Source: Mycobacterium sp. 852013-50091_SCH5140682
Lineage (GTDB): Bacteria; Actinomycetota; Actinomycetes; Mycobacteriales; Mycobacteriaceae
Length of the DNA stretch: 64,000 bases
NCBI RefSeq assembly: GCF_001665685.1
Contig: NZ_LZTB01000013.1
Coordinates: 50,653-114,652, forward strand
Direction: 5' to 3'
This document shows positions 32,319 through 40,383 of the stretch, piece after piece. Each line of letters starts with the position of its first letter. The stretch's first letter is position 1. The position numbers were made by a program, and so were the translations under genes. The notes under the pieces were generated by a model, which saw only the letters and a list, made by a program, of their open reading frames with translations, made no database searches and had not been told where the DNA came from.

Positions 32319-33038
32319 TCAGTCGAGGTGGATGTCGGTCAGCGAGGTGGACACCACGAGTTGTTCGGGTATCGGGTGGTTGTCGGCGTCGCGGACGTAA
32401 ATCAGGCGGGTGCGCGGGATCACGACACCGTTGATCTCGTCGAAGTCGGAGATGTAATGGGCAGCGGGCGAGCCGCCGGCGATGTCGACCTGGTAGTCGC
32501 GGCGGCGGATCAGACCGTCATCGTCGATGTAGAGCACTTGGTGCGGGCTGTGGGTGGCGACGCTGTCGGGATAGTCGACGTGCAGCCGCCGCCAGCGCTG
32601 GCCGGCTTCGGTCCAGGAGTCGCCTTCTTCGGTTCGTACGCCGGGCAGGGTCAGGTTGTACGGTTCTGCGGTGTAGCTCCACATCGCGTAGCCGGTGAAG
32701 TAGGCGAGTTGTAGTGCTGTCCAGGGTGTTTCGAGGGTGTGGCCGGCGAAGGAGGCTCGTGGGTCCTCGAGCAGTTCGACGGTGTCGCCGTCGGTGGTCT
32801 CGATGCTGACCCGCTGCGGGGTGTACGCGGTGCGCAAGTTGGCGGCGGTGAACGGCCACAGCGAGGTGCGCTGGTCTTTGATCCAGACGGTGATGTGGCC
32901 GTCGTCGACGATGCCCGGGACTTGTTTGATGTCCCAGATGGCGCCGCCGAAGCGCTTGCGCGCGGTGACCGAGGTGAGTTGGCGCCAGCGCTCGAGGCCT
33001 CCGTAGGCGCGCAACGTCGTGGTGAGAAGGTCTGTCAT
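32319..33038 (-). CDS. Conserved hypothetical protein, paralogue of 37324-38091
   Basis: A 239-residue protein without signal peptide or membrane helix. The N-terminus (LLTTTLRAYGGLERWRQL), the middle YTPQRVSIETTDGDTVELLEDPRASF, the segment LAYFTGYAMWSY, and THSPHQVLYIDDDGLIRRRDYQVDI recur in the protein at 37324 in the same order. I recognise the pattern as a widespread actinobacterial and proteobacterial family of unknown function; the beta-rich layout suggests a lipocalin-like or ligand-binding barrel. It is the first gene of the minus-strand unit with the hydrolase and MDR and is divergent from the haloperoxidase-like hydrolase. The promoter gap holds the box shared with 47.65 kb. Confidence 0.8.
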   Translation of the reverse strand: MTDLLTTTLRAYGGLERWRQLTSVTARKRFGGAIWDIKQVPGIVDDGHITVWIKDQRTSLWPFTAANLRTAYTPQRVSIETTDGDTVELLEDPRASFAGHTLETPWTALQLAYFTGYAMWSYTAEPYNLTLPGVRTEEGDSWTEAGQRWRRLHVDYPDSVATHSPHQVLYIDDDGLIRRRDYQVDIAGGSPAAHYISDFDEINGVVIPRTRLIYVRDADNHPIPEQLVVSTSLTDIHLD

Positions 33039-33116
33039 CGATGTCCTGTCCGATAGCTGAGCGGGCTGCAGCGCTATCTCGGGCTGCGGCTTTCAGGTTC
33101 ACATCGAGCGTGCCGA

Positions 33117-33171
33117 GCGGGTATCGGTCAAATGACCATCGCCGTGTGGTCCCGGATGGTGGTCATCTGAC
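33117..33171. promoter_or_regulatory. Conserved promoter box with inverted CAAATGACCA / TGGTCATCTG
   Basis: The gap between 33038 and 33211 holds GCGGGTATC, 3 bases, then CAAATGACCA (33117-33138), followed by TGGTCATCTG at 33160-33169. The last two elements form an inverted repeat matching at 9 of 10 positions, with centres about 31 bases (three helical turns) apart. The 22-base left element recurs at 47649-47670 with two mismatches. The position between divergent genes supports an operator, perhaps for the LuxR protein at 34537. Confidence 0.6.
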
Positions 33172-33210
33172 TGATAACTGCCGCAGCGGGGCGGCTTCAC
33201 AATCACATCC

Positions 33211-34032
33211 ATGCCTTTTATCGACGGCTCTGACGGAGCCCAGCTCTACTACAAGGACTGGGGCAGCGGCCCGGTCGTGGTGTTCAGTCACGGGTGGCCG
33301 CTGAGTGCCGACGCCTGGGACACCGAGATGAAACTGCTTGCGGACAAAGGGTTTCGGGTGATCGCCCATGACCGACGCGGGCACGGCCGCTCGGAGCACA
33401 CGTGGTCGGGCAACGACATCGACACCTATGCTGCGGACCTGGACGCGCTGGTGCGCCGGTTGGGGCTGACCGACATCGCGCTGGTGGGGCATTCCACGGG
33501 CGGTGGTGAGGTGGTGCGCTACGCGGCTCGCCTCGGCGCCGGCCGGGTGCGCAAGATCGTCACGATCGGGGCAGTGCCGCCGGTGATGGTGCAGTCGGCG
33601 GCCAATGCGGAGGGCACGCCGGTGTCGGTGTTCAACGGCATACGCGCTCAGGTGCTCGATGATCGTTCGCAGTATTGGAGAGAACTCGCCCTGGCGTTCT
33701 ACGGATTCAACCGCGCCAACACGGAGTTTTCACAAGGGTTGGTCGATCACTTTTGGCTGCAAGGGATGCGGGCCGGGTTGGTGTCAGTCCACGACTGTGT
33801 GCAGGCCTTCTCCGAGACCGACTTCACCGACGACCTCAAGGCGCTGGACGTTCCGATTCTCATCGCCCACGGAGACGACGACCAGATCGTGCCGATCCAT
33901 GATGCCGCCGCCAAAGCGATCGAGCTGGTTCGTTACGGTCGGCTACGCGTCTATCCGGGTGCGCCGCATGGCATCTACGGTGCCTACCGCGAGCAGTTGA
34001 TGGGTGATCTTCTGGAGTTCATCGGCCCCTAG
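33211..34032 (+). CDS. Alpha/beta hydrolase, non-heme haloperoxidase/arylesterase type
   Basis: A 273-residue hydrolase, starting at ATG 33211. It has the family order FSHGWPLSADAW (oxyanion HGWP), GRSEHTWSGNDIDTYAADLD, the nucleophile GHSTGGGE, the acid in HGDDDQIVP, and the terminal catalytic His in GAPHGIYGAY. These are the hallmarks of cofactor-free chloroperoxidases and arylesterases; in vivo most act as esterases or lactonases. It is divergent from the unknown/hydrolase/MDR unit. Its stop codon overlaps that of the HxlR gene within the same four bases (CTAG, 34029-34032). Confidence 0.92.
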   Translation: MPFIDGSDGAQLYYKDWGSGPVVVFSHGWPLSADAWDTEMKLLADKGFRVIAHDRRGHGRSEHTWSGNDIDTYAADLDALVRRLGLTDIALVGHSTGGGEVVRYAARLGAGRVRKIVTIGAVPPVMVQSAANAEGTPVSVFNGIRAQVLDDRSQYWRELALAFYGFNRANTEFSQGLVDHFWLQGMRAGLVSVHDCVQAFSETDFTDDLKALDVPILIAHGDDDQIVPIHDAAAKAIELVRYGRLRVYPGAPHGIYGAYREQLMGDLLEFIGP

Positions 34033-34481
34033 GCCGGGGTCAGATTCACCAACGCGACGTCGACGGAGGACACCTTGCGTCCGTCGCGGCGCCGGAAACT
34101 CAGGCCCACCATGTCGCCGGTGTCGGCTTCGATGAAGCGGTAGGCACTGCTGTTCTCCCGTGCGATGTGGCGATGTCCCCATTGCCCGACGGCGGCCAGC
34201 ACGGAGATGAGGTCGCGGCCCGAGTGGGTGAGCTGGTATTGGCTGCGGGTGCGGTCTCCTGGTTCGCGGTAGTCGACAGATTCCATGATGCCGGCGGTCA
34301 TGAGTTCGGAGAGTCGCGAGCTCAGAACTTCCGGTGCGATGCCCAGTTGCTCCCGAAACTCCGAAAATCGGGAACGGCCGAGCATGGCCTCGCGGATGAT
34401 CAGGATCGCCCACCGCTGTCCCAACACCGACATGGCGCGGGCGATGGGGCAGACATCGTCAGACCAGGAATTGGTGCGCAT
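34029..34481 (-). CDS. HxlR-family transcriptional regulator
   Basis: A 150-residue winged-helix regulator, starting at ATG 34481; a GTG two codons upstream is possible. The HxlR pattern is clear: CPIARAMSVLGQRWAILIIREAMLG with Cys near the N-terminus, then SRFSEFREQLGIAPEVLSSRLSELMTAGI. HxlR proteins often sense quinones, aldehydes or redox state through that N-terminal Cys. The protein has an extra C-terminal half (IEADTGDMVGLSFRRRDGRKV) typical of the longer subgroup. It is divergent from the LuxR-family ATPase gene, and the 55 bases between them contain a long dyad that is its likely operator. Confidence 0.9.
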   Translation of the reverse strand: MRTNSWSDDVCPIARAMSVLGQRWAILIIREAMLGRSRFSEFREQLGIAPEVLSSRLSELMTAGIMESVDYREPGDRTRSQYQLTHSGRDLISVLAAVGQWGHRHIARENSSAYRFIEADTGDMVGLSFRRRDGRKVSSVDVALVNLTPA

Positions 34482-34491
34482 CGTCACATTC

Positions 34492-34520
34492 TAGCTGAAT
34501 ACGTCAAACGTACTCAGCTA
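34492..34520. promoter_or_regulatory. Long dyad between hxlR-type and LuxR-type genes
   Basis: TAGCTGAATACGT, CAA, ACGTACTCAGCTA: two 13-bp arms matching at 12 of 13 positions with a 3-base centre. It occupies most of the divergent gap, so a dimer bound here could repress both genes. The HxlR protein is the likely ligand; binding is inferred. Confidence 0.65.
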
Positions 34521-34536
34521 TGCTAACTTGGCCCAG

Positions 34537-37260
34537 GTGATCATCATCGGACGCACCGCCGAGTTGGCTGTCATCACCGACGCCCTCGCCGCCGTCTCAG
34601 CGAGCGGATCAGCGCTGGTGATCGAAGGCGAGGCGGGTATCGGCAAGTCGACCCTGCTCACCGCCGCCGCCGAACGCGCAGGCTTGGATGGCTTCGCCCG
34701 GCTGAGCTGTTCGGGTTTGCAGAGCCAGTCCGAGGTGGGTTTCGCTGGTATTCACGAACTGATCCACCCGCTACTGGCGCACATCCGCGACCTGCCGGCC
34801 CGCCAGCGCAGCGCACTGCTCACGGCATTCGGTCTGGAGGACGGTCCCACCCCTGACCGACTGCTGGTCAGCCTCGCCGTCCTGAGCCTCCTCGAAGACG
34901 CAGCGACCCGGCGGCGGCTCATCCTGGTGATCGACGACATCCAATGGCTGGATCAATCCTCGTTGGACGTCCTCGCCTTCGTAGCGCGCCGCCTGGCCAA
35001 CGCACCGTTGCTGCTGCTGTGCGCCGAACGCACCACCATGGCGGGCCCCGTGCACCAGTTGGAGGGGCTTGCCCGCCTCTCGCTGGGACCCCTGCCCACC
35101 TCCGATGCCGAACAGTTGCTGACCCATACTCTGAGTACCTCGCCACGGCCTATGGATGCTCATTTGCAGCAGCGTGTCCTCGAACAGGCCAACGGCAATC
35201 CCCTGGCGGTCATCGAGCTGACGTCGGCGATCGGTGAGCGCGGTACTGACACCACGGTGTTCGCCGGGGAGCCGCTGCCGACTGGACGCCGCGTCGAGCG
35301 AGCCTTCCTCAACCAGCTCGACGCCCTATCCGCGCCGGCGCGCCGACTCCTGCTGCTGATCTCGGCCAGCGACGGATCCCTATCCGAGATCGACGCGGCC
35401 GCAACTCGTCTCGGACTTGATCTGACCGAGAATCTGGATCCGCTGGAGCGGGCCACCCTGGTCTCCGGGTGTGGTGGGCGCATTCAGGTGCGCCATCCGC
35501 TGATCCGGTCCACCGTCTATGGCGCCGCGCCGCTGTCGGCGCGCGCGCTGACGCACCGGGCGCTGGCCGATGTGGCGGCCGACCCCATCCGTGCTGCCTG
35601 GCACCGCGCCGAGGCGGCATTCGGGCCCGATGAACAGGTGGCCGCCGAGTTGGAGCGCGCCGCCGAACACGCACGGTCCCGCGGCGCCGGAGCGGAGTCA
35701 GCCGCCGCCCTACGTCGCGCCGCAGTCCTGTCAGCCGACGTGGCCTCTCGCGTGCGCCGGCTCAGCGCCGCCGCCGAGGTGGCCCGCAGCGCGGGCCTGA
35801 CCCGGGAGGCCATCAGCATCCTGTCCGAAGCCGAACCTCTGGCCGACGGTCACGACGACGCCGAGCCCCTGGCGATCACGCGTTTTGTCCTCAATGCCAC
35901 TGCAGCGTTGCCGGGCCGAACGGCCAGCGAGCTGGTCGCGTTAGCGCGGAAATTTGCCGATCGCGAACCCCAACAGCGCGAACTGCTCTGGGCGGCAGCC
36001 ATTGAGTGCCGCATGCATGGTCTCGGCGAGGACGCCCGCCGCGACGTCGCGGCGGCTATCACTGACCTGGGCGGGCCCGCGGCCGACCCGCTTCTGGCGG
36101 TCGCCGCCGCGTTGGTGGAAGACACGGGAACTGGGCTGGCTCTGCGGACCCAACTGCCGCGCTTGATTGATGAATTCAGCGACCAACCACTGCTGCTCAT
36201 GGGGATGGCCTTTGCTGCCGAAGGCATCGCGGAACGCACCCATGCGCTGGCATGCTGGACCAGCGTGGGTCAGCGCTCCCGCCACCGCGGATCACCCGCC
36301 AACGAGTGTGAAAGTCTGCGCGGCTCTGCACAACTACTGCTGATCCAGGGCCGTCCTCAGGCCGCGGCCATCGCCGCTCAAAACGCTGTGCGCATGGCCG
36401 ACGACATGAACCTGCCGATGACCGAGGCGTCCGCTGCGGGAATCCTGGCCCGCGCGCTGACCTGGCTGGGACAACCCGAACGTGCCCGGGGCGCCCTCGA
36501 CCGCGCGCGTATGGCGCTGGCGCCCGACCCGGCCATCCTCTGGAATGACGATGCGCACTGGGCCGCCGGTCTGGCAGCGCTGTGCGCGGCCAACCACGCC
36601 GAGGCACTGGGCCACCTGCTGAAGATGACGTTGCACCGCACCTCTCGACGTTGGGCAGTCGCTGACCTGGCCGAGGCCGCCGCCGGTTGCGACCGAGCGC
36701 ACGTGGTGCGACCACTGGTGGCCGACATCGCCACGCAGGCAGGGCATTTGGGCACCGGCCTGGAGACCATGCTGGCGCAGCGCGCCCTCGCGTTGCTGGC
36801 CGACTCCGATCACGAGGCAGACGCCGCGTTCCGAGCCGCGCTGGCGGTCGGCGAGACCGCTGACGCCGAGTTGGAGCTGGCCCGCACCCACCTGCTCTAC
36901 GGCGAGTGGCTACGCCGCCGACGACGCATCGTCGAAGCACGCACCCACCTGTCTCTGGCACTGGCTGCGTTCGACACCGCGGGAGCCGCAGCCTTTGTCG
37001 AACGCAGCGCCGCAGAACTACGCGCCGCCGGGGTTTCCGGGGCCGGCGCTGTGTCCAAGAGCGACACCACAGCCGATCTCACCGCTCAGGAGCTGCAGAT
37101 CGCGCAGCTGGCAGCCTCCGGCCTGACCAATCGCGAGATTGCCGATCGGATCTATGTCTCTCACAAGACCGTTGCCGCGCACCTGTACAAGGTATTCCCG
37201 AAGCTGCGCATCACCAGCCGCAGCCAACTCCACGCCGCGTTGGGGGAACTGGTCAGCTGA
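34537..37260 (+). CDS. Large ATP-binding LuxR-family (LAL) regulator
   Basis: A regulator of about 907 residues. GTG 34537 (VIIIGRTAEL) is preferred; TTG 34528 adds three residues, and neither has a clear ribosome site. The Walker A motif GEAGIGKST is at about 31-39 and Walker B reads LILVIDDIQWLD near 130. A long helical TPR-like middle region follows, and the C-terminus has the LuxR helix-turn-helix LTAQELQIAQLAASGLTNREI with SHKTVAAHLYKVFPKL. LAL proteins (MalT-like) sense a ligand in the helical region and use ATP to switch. It is divergent from hxlR. The protein at 45399 resembles only its C-terminal half. Its likely targets are the local hydrolase/MDR units. Confidence 0.92.
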   Translation: MIIIGRTAELAVITDALAAVSASGSALVIEGEAGIGKSTLLTAAAERAGLDGFARLSCSGLQSQSEVGFAGIHELIHPLLAHIRDLPARQRSALLTAFGLEDGPTPDRLLVSLAVLSLLEDAATRRRLILVIDDIQWLDQSSLDVLAFVARRLANAPLLLLCAERTTMAGPVHQLEGLARLSLGPLPTSDAEQLLTHTLSTSPRPMDAHLQQRVLEQANGNPLAVIELTSAIGERGTDTTVFAGEPLPTGRRVERAFLNQLDALSAPARRLLLLISASDGSLSEIDAAATRLGLDLTENLDPLERATLVSGCGGRIQVRHPLIRSTVYGAAPLSARALTHRALADVAADPIRAAWHRAEAAFGPDEQVAAELERAAEHARSRGAGAESAAALRRAAVLSADVASRVRRLSAAAEVARSAGLTREAISILSEAEPLADGHDDAEPLAITRFVLNATAALPGRTASELVALARKFADREPQQRELLWAAAIECRMHGLGEDARRDVAAAITDLGGPAADPLLAVAAALVEDTGTGLALRTQLPRLIDEFSDQPLLLMGMAFAAEGIAERTHALACWTSVGQRSRHRGSPANECESLRGSAQLLLIQGRPQAAAIAAQNAVRMADDMNLPMTEASAAGILARALTWLGQPERARGALDRARMALAPDPAILWNDDAHWAAGLAALCAANHAEALGHLLKMTLHRTSRRWAVADLAEAAAGCDRAHVVRPLVADIATQAGHLGTGLETMLAQRALALLADSDHEADAAFRAALAVGETADAELELARTHLLYGEWLRRRRRIVEARTHLSLALAAFDTAGAAAFVERSAAELRAAGVSGAGAVSKSDTTADLTAQELQIAQLAASGLTNREIADRIYVSHKTVAAHLYKVFPKLRITSRSQLHAALGELVS

Positions 37261-37323
37261 CCGATACCGTCGCACCCCGCCAGCGCGCACAGTGGTCTCG
37301 CCACTGTGACCAAGGAGGGACCG

Positions 37324-38091
37324 ATGTCCGATCTGCTCGAACTGACCATGAACGCCCACGGCGGACTGGAGCGCTTCACCCGATACTCGTATCTCACTGC
37401 CCACTTGCATCAAGGTGGGGTGCTGTGGGGCCTCAAGGGACAGCCCACCGTGCTCCAAAACGCGCAGGTGCGTGTGGATTTGAAGAACCAGTCCGTGTCG
37501 CACGGACCGTTCGCGCCGACGAGCAATCATTCCCGATACACCCCGCAGCGGGTCACCATCGAAACCCCTGACGGCGACACGGTCGAGCAGCTCGACGATC
37601 CGCGCGCCTCGTTCGCCGGCTACGCGATGGAAACCCCGTGGAGCCACACCCAGGTGGCCTACTTCGCCGGCTACACCATGTGGACGTATCTGACATCACC
37701 GTTCCTGCTGGCCCGCACGGGAATCGTGGCTGAAGAGATCGAGCCGTGGAGCGAACAGGGGCAGACATGGCGACGGTTGCGCGTCACCTTCCCGCCCGAC
37801 ATCGCGACCCACAGCACCGTGCAGACCTTCTACATCGATGCCGACGGGCTGGTGCGCCGCCACGACTATGAAGTTGACATCCAGGGCAGCAACCCTGCTG
37901 CGCGGTACCTTCTGGAACCGGTGACGGTGTCGGGGATCGTGCTGCCGACCAAGATGCGGATCTACCCGCGCAATGCGGACAACACCGCTGCCGCCGACCC
38001 GTTGATCGTCGCGGTCGACCTGAGCGGTTACCGGTTCGAGTGTGCTGCCGGGCGCGGCGGCCTACGCTCGTCTGGCTGTCGCGCCCAGTAG
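37324..38091 (+). CDS. Conserved hypothetical protein, paralogue of 32319-33038
   Basis: A 255-residue protein, starting at ATG 37324 behind AAGGAGG. It shares ordered blocks with the 32319 protein: NAHGGLERF, YTPQRVTIETPDGDTVEQLDDPRASF, AYFAGYTMWTY, THSTVQTFYIDADGLVRRHDYEVDI. The last 15 residues (CAAGRGGLRSSGCRAQ) are an extra tail that overlaps the convergent membrane-protein gene. It follows the LAL regulator by 63 bases on the same strand, so it may be co-transcribed or directly regulated by it. Function unknown; the family recurs beside LuxR-hydrolase modules here. Confidence 0.8.
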   Translation: MSDLLELTMNAHGGLERFTRYSYLTAHLHQGGVLWGLKGQPTVLQNAQVRVDLKNQSVSHGPFAPTSNHSRYTPQRVTIETPDGDTVEQLDDPRASFAGYAMETPWSHTQVAYFAGYTMWTYLTSPFLLARTGIVAEEIEPWSEQGQTWRRLRVTFPPDIATHSTVQTFYIDADGLVRRHDYEVDIQGSNPAARYLLEPVTVSGIVLPTKMRIYPRNADNTAAADPLIVAVDLSGYRFECAAGRGGLRSSGCRAQ

Positions 38092-38565
38092 TCGCCGCAG
38101 GATCCAGAACACCCGGCCGATCGAGCACAGCCCGGCCGTCGCCAGGGCCAGCAGAACGATTTGTAGCCACGGATACCCGCCGGAGCGCGTCGCATCCATC
38201 GTGATCGCGATCAGAGCGCCGGCGAACAGCGCCCCCTGCCAGGGCAAGACCCCAAGGAACGCCTGACCGATCCGTCGTTCGTCAGCGGCGGGCAGCTCTA
38301 CCGGACCAGTAGGCACGCGGATCAGGTTGAGCAGCAACGAGATACTGGTCAGGGTCACCCCACCCATGGTGGCGGCGATGGACGACAATGATTGATACAG
38401 CGCCCGCCGAGTGTCCGGTGGGACGTGGGAGAGACCGAAGGGCACGACATCCTGTCGGGCCAGAAGCGACCACACGGCGATCACCGCCGCCGCTGGGACG
38501 ATGTCGAGCCAGATGTGGTGCACCCAGTAGTAGCGCCACCGCGCGCTGTATCGCGATGATGTCAT
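38062..38565 (-). CDS. Small integral membrane protein, 167 aa
   Basis: A membrane protein with four hydrophobic segments: WLDIVPAAAVIAVWSLLA, then SIAATMGGVTLTSISLLLNLI, WQGALFAGALIAITM and IVLLALATAGLCSIG. The N-terminus is basic (SSRYSARWRYYW), consistent with a cytoplasmic end. The central SLSSIAATMGGVTLTSIS pattern is seen in a small actinobacterial family of unknown role. It overlaps the tail of the convergent unknown gene by 30 bases. No functional partner is evident. Confidence 0.75.
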   Translation of the reverse strand: MTSSRYSARWRYYWVHHIWLDIVPAAAVIAVWSLLARQDVVPFGLSHVPPDTRRALYQSLSSIAATMGGVTLTSISLLLNLIRVPTGPVELPAADERRIGQAFLGVLPWQGALFAGALIAITMDATRSGGYPWLQIVLLALATAGLCSIGRVFWILRRLLGATARRA

Positions 38566-38585
38566 GTGTGCTGCCTTTCGCGCCG

Positions 38586-38636
38586 ATGCAATGGTGGGCA
38601 GACGATGACGCTCATCGCCTGCCCACCGGATTGCAT
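38586..38636. terminator. Long two-tier hairpin after the acyl-CoA operon
   Basis: Outer arms ATGCAATGGTGGGCAG and CTGCCCACCGGATTGCAT pair with a 2-base bulge; inside is a second stem CGATGA-CGC-TCATCG. It stands directly after the last gene of the minus-strand acyl-CoA operon (stop at 38642), so it probably ends or stabilises that transcript. There is no clear T-run. Confidence 0.6.
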
Positions 38637-38641
38637 TGCTA

Positions 38642-39586
38642 TTACTGGTGTTTGGTGCGGGCTGCGATCAGATCCAACAACATGTCATCGCGATCGGCGG
38701 CCAGCTCACCGATGGAGCGGCCGTGTGCCTCGTCCAGGACTCCCGTGATGATCTTCTGTTCCAGCTCCGGGGTGAAAGACGGGTTGCCCAGCGCCGGCCA
38801 GCCCTCGGTCATCCGGGGCATGAGCGTCTCCATGAAATGCGCGATCCCGCCTTCTCCGCCACCGAGGTGCCACAGCAGGTTCGGACCCATCACTCCCCAG
38901 CGCAGGCCAGGACCCCAGGACACCGCGTCATCGGCGTCGGCGACCCCGATGACGCCATCGCCGATGAGGTGTACCACCTCTCGGTAGAGCGCGGACTGCA
39001 ACCGATTGGCAACATGGCCTGGCAGTTCCTTTTTCAGCAGCACCGGCTTCTTCCCGATCGCGGCGTAGAAGGCCATGGCCGCGTCAATCGTTGCGGTGGA
39101 GGTGCGGGTTCCTCCGACCACCTCCACCAGCGGGATGACATGTGGCGGATTGAACGGATGCCCGATGACGGTCCGCTCTGCTCCGACGCAGTCGGCTTGC
39201 ATCACGCTCATCGTGATGCCCGAGGAGCTCGAGGCGATGATGGTCTGCGGCGGGGCGGCCGCGTCGATATCGGCGAACAGCTTGACCTTGAGGTCAGGGC
39301 GCTCGGGGGCGTTCTCCTGAACAAAATCACTGTGCCCGACCGCCTCTGCGAGGTCGGTGGTGAAGCTGAGGCGGTCGCGGGAGGCACCGTCGGCGAGGCC
39401 GAGACGGGCGGCGGTGTCCCAGGCGGCGTCGACGTAGGTGCGTAGCGCTGCTTCAGCACCGGGGCCAGGATCAGTGGCCACGACATCGAATCCGCGGGCC
39501 AGGAAATGGGTGGCCCAACTGGCCCCGATGGTGCCGGTGCCGACGATCGCGATCTGTTTGATGGTGGTGATATCGACTGTGGACAT
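38642..39586 (-). CDS. 3-hydroxyacyl-CoA dehydrogenase family, L-carnitine-dehydrogenase-like
   Basis: A 314-residue NAD enzyme starting at ATG 39586. The Rossmann motif is IAIVGTGTIGASWATHFL at residues 12-29, and the characteristic segments FVQENAPERPDLKVKLF, IIASSSSGITMSVMQ, and GHPFNPPHVIPLVEVVGG match L-carnitine dehydrogenase and lambda-crystallin-like members. The catalytic His is in the GHPFNPP motif. The family oxidises 3-hydroxy groups of free acids or quaternary ammonium acids rather than only CoA esters. It is the last gene of the operon that also has a CaiB-type CoA-transferase, a crotonase and an acyl-CoA dehydrogenase, so a carnitine-like or beta-hydroxy acid is a reasonable guess. 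Confidence 0.87.
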   Translation of the reverse strand: MSTVDITTIKQIAIVGTGTIGASWATHFLARGFDVVATDPGPGAEAALRTYVDAAWDTAARLGLADGASRDRLSFTTDLAEAVGHSDFVQENAPERPDLKVKLFADIDAAAPPQTIIASSSSGITMSVMQADCVGAERTVIGHPFNPPHVIPLVEVVGGTRTSTATIDAAMAFYAAIGKKPVLLKKELPGHVANRLQSALYREVVHLIGDGVIGVADADDAVSWGPGLRWGVMGPNLLWHLGGGEGGIAHFMETLMPRMTEGWPALGNPSFTPELEQKIITGVLDEAHGRSIGELAADRDDMLLDLIAARTKHQ

Positions 39587-39612
39587 GGTGCTACTCCTGT
39601 GTGGTGGGGCGG

Positions 39613-40383
39613 TCAGCGTCCGTGCCAGACCGGGGAACGTTTCTCGGCGAAGGCCACTGCACCCTCGCGGGCGTCGTCACTTCTCAGCAACGGTGCAGCA
39701 ATCTCGTCCTGGCGGATGAAGGCCTCGCCTTCAGGTAGCGCCTGGGTCTCGCGGACAACCTGCTTGACTGAGGCCAGGGCCAGCGGTGCGTTCATGGCGA
39801 TCCGTGCGGCGAGCGCCTGAGCGGCGCTGAGTGCGGATCCTGTGGCTGCGAGGTCGGCGACCAGTCCGTACTGCTGTGCCACCGGCGCGGTGATGGGATC
39901 GCCGGTGAGCAGCAGTCGCATGGCGAGATGGTGAGGCAGGCGATGCGGAAGCCGCACCGCGCCGCCTTCGCCGGCGATCAGGCCACGTTTGACCTCGGGA
40001 AAACCGAAGGTGGCGTTCTCCGCGGCGACTATCAGATCACAGGCCAGTGCCAGTTCGAATCCCCCACCCAGCGCCCAGCCTTCGACCGCCGCGATCAACG
40101 GTTTGGCGACCACAGCCCGGGTGAGCCCGCCCAGTCCGCGCCCGGGCAGCACCGGTGTCTGCCCACCGGCAAACGCCTTGAGATCCATTCCGGCGGAAAA
40201 GGTTCCGCCCGCCCCGGTAAGCACCCCGACAGCAACCGCGGGATCGGCGTCGAGGCGGTCCAAGGCCGCGCCGAGAGCCACGGCGACGTCATGGTTGATC
40301 GCGTTGCGCTGGGCGGGTCGGTTCATGGTGATGGTCAAAACGCCGTCGGCGGCCTGCTGCTGCACCAGTTCTTCTGCGCTCAT
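39613..40383 (-). CDS. Enoyl-CoA hydratase/isomerase family protein
   Basis: A 256-residue crotonase. Its ATG (40383) overlaps the CoA-transferase stop (ATGA), showing coupling. Oxyanion-hole segments are GTFSAGMDLKAF and AAVEGWALGGGFELALACD. The active-site loop FPEVKRGLIAGEGGAVRL differs from the classical pattern in having AGEGG. It ends with RSDDAREGAVAFAEKRSPVWHGR, the usual crotonase tail also seen in the protein at 10342. It is part of the four-gene acyl-CoA operon and probably hydrates or dehydrates the CoA ester made by the CaiB-type enzyme. Confidence 0.9.
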   Translation of the reverse strand: MSAEELVQQQAADGVLTITMNRPAQRNAINHDVAVALGAALDRLDADPAVAVGVLTGAGGTFSAGMDLKAFAGGQTPVLPGRGLGGLTRAVVAKPLIAAVEGWALGGGFELALACDLIVAAENATFGFPEVKRGLIAGEGGAVRLPHRLPHHLAMRLLLTGDPITAPVAQQYGLVADLAATGSALSAAQALAARIAMNAPLALASVKQVVRETQALPEGEAFIRQDEIAAPLLRSDDAREGAVAFAEKRSPVWHGR

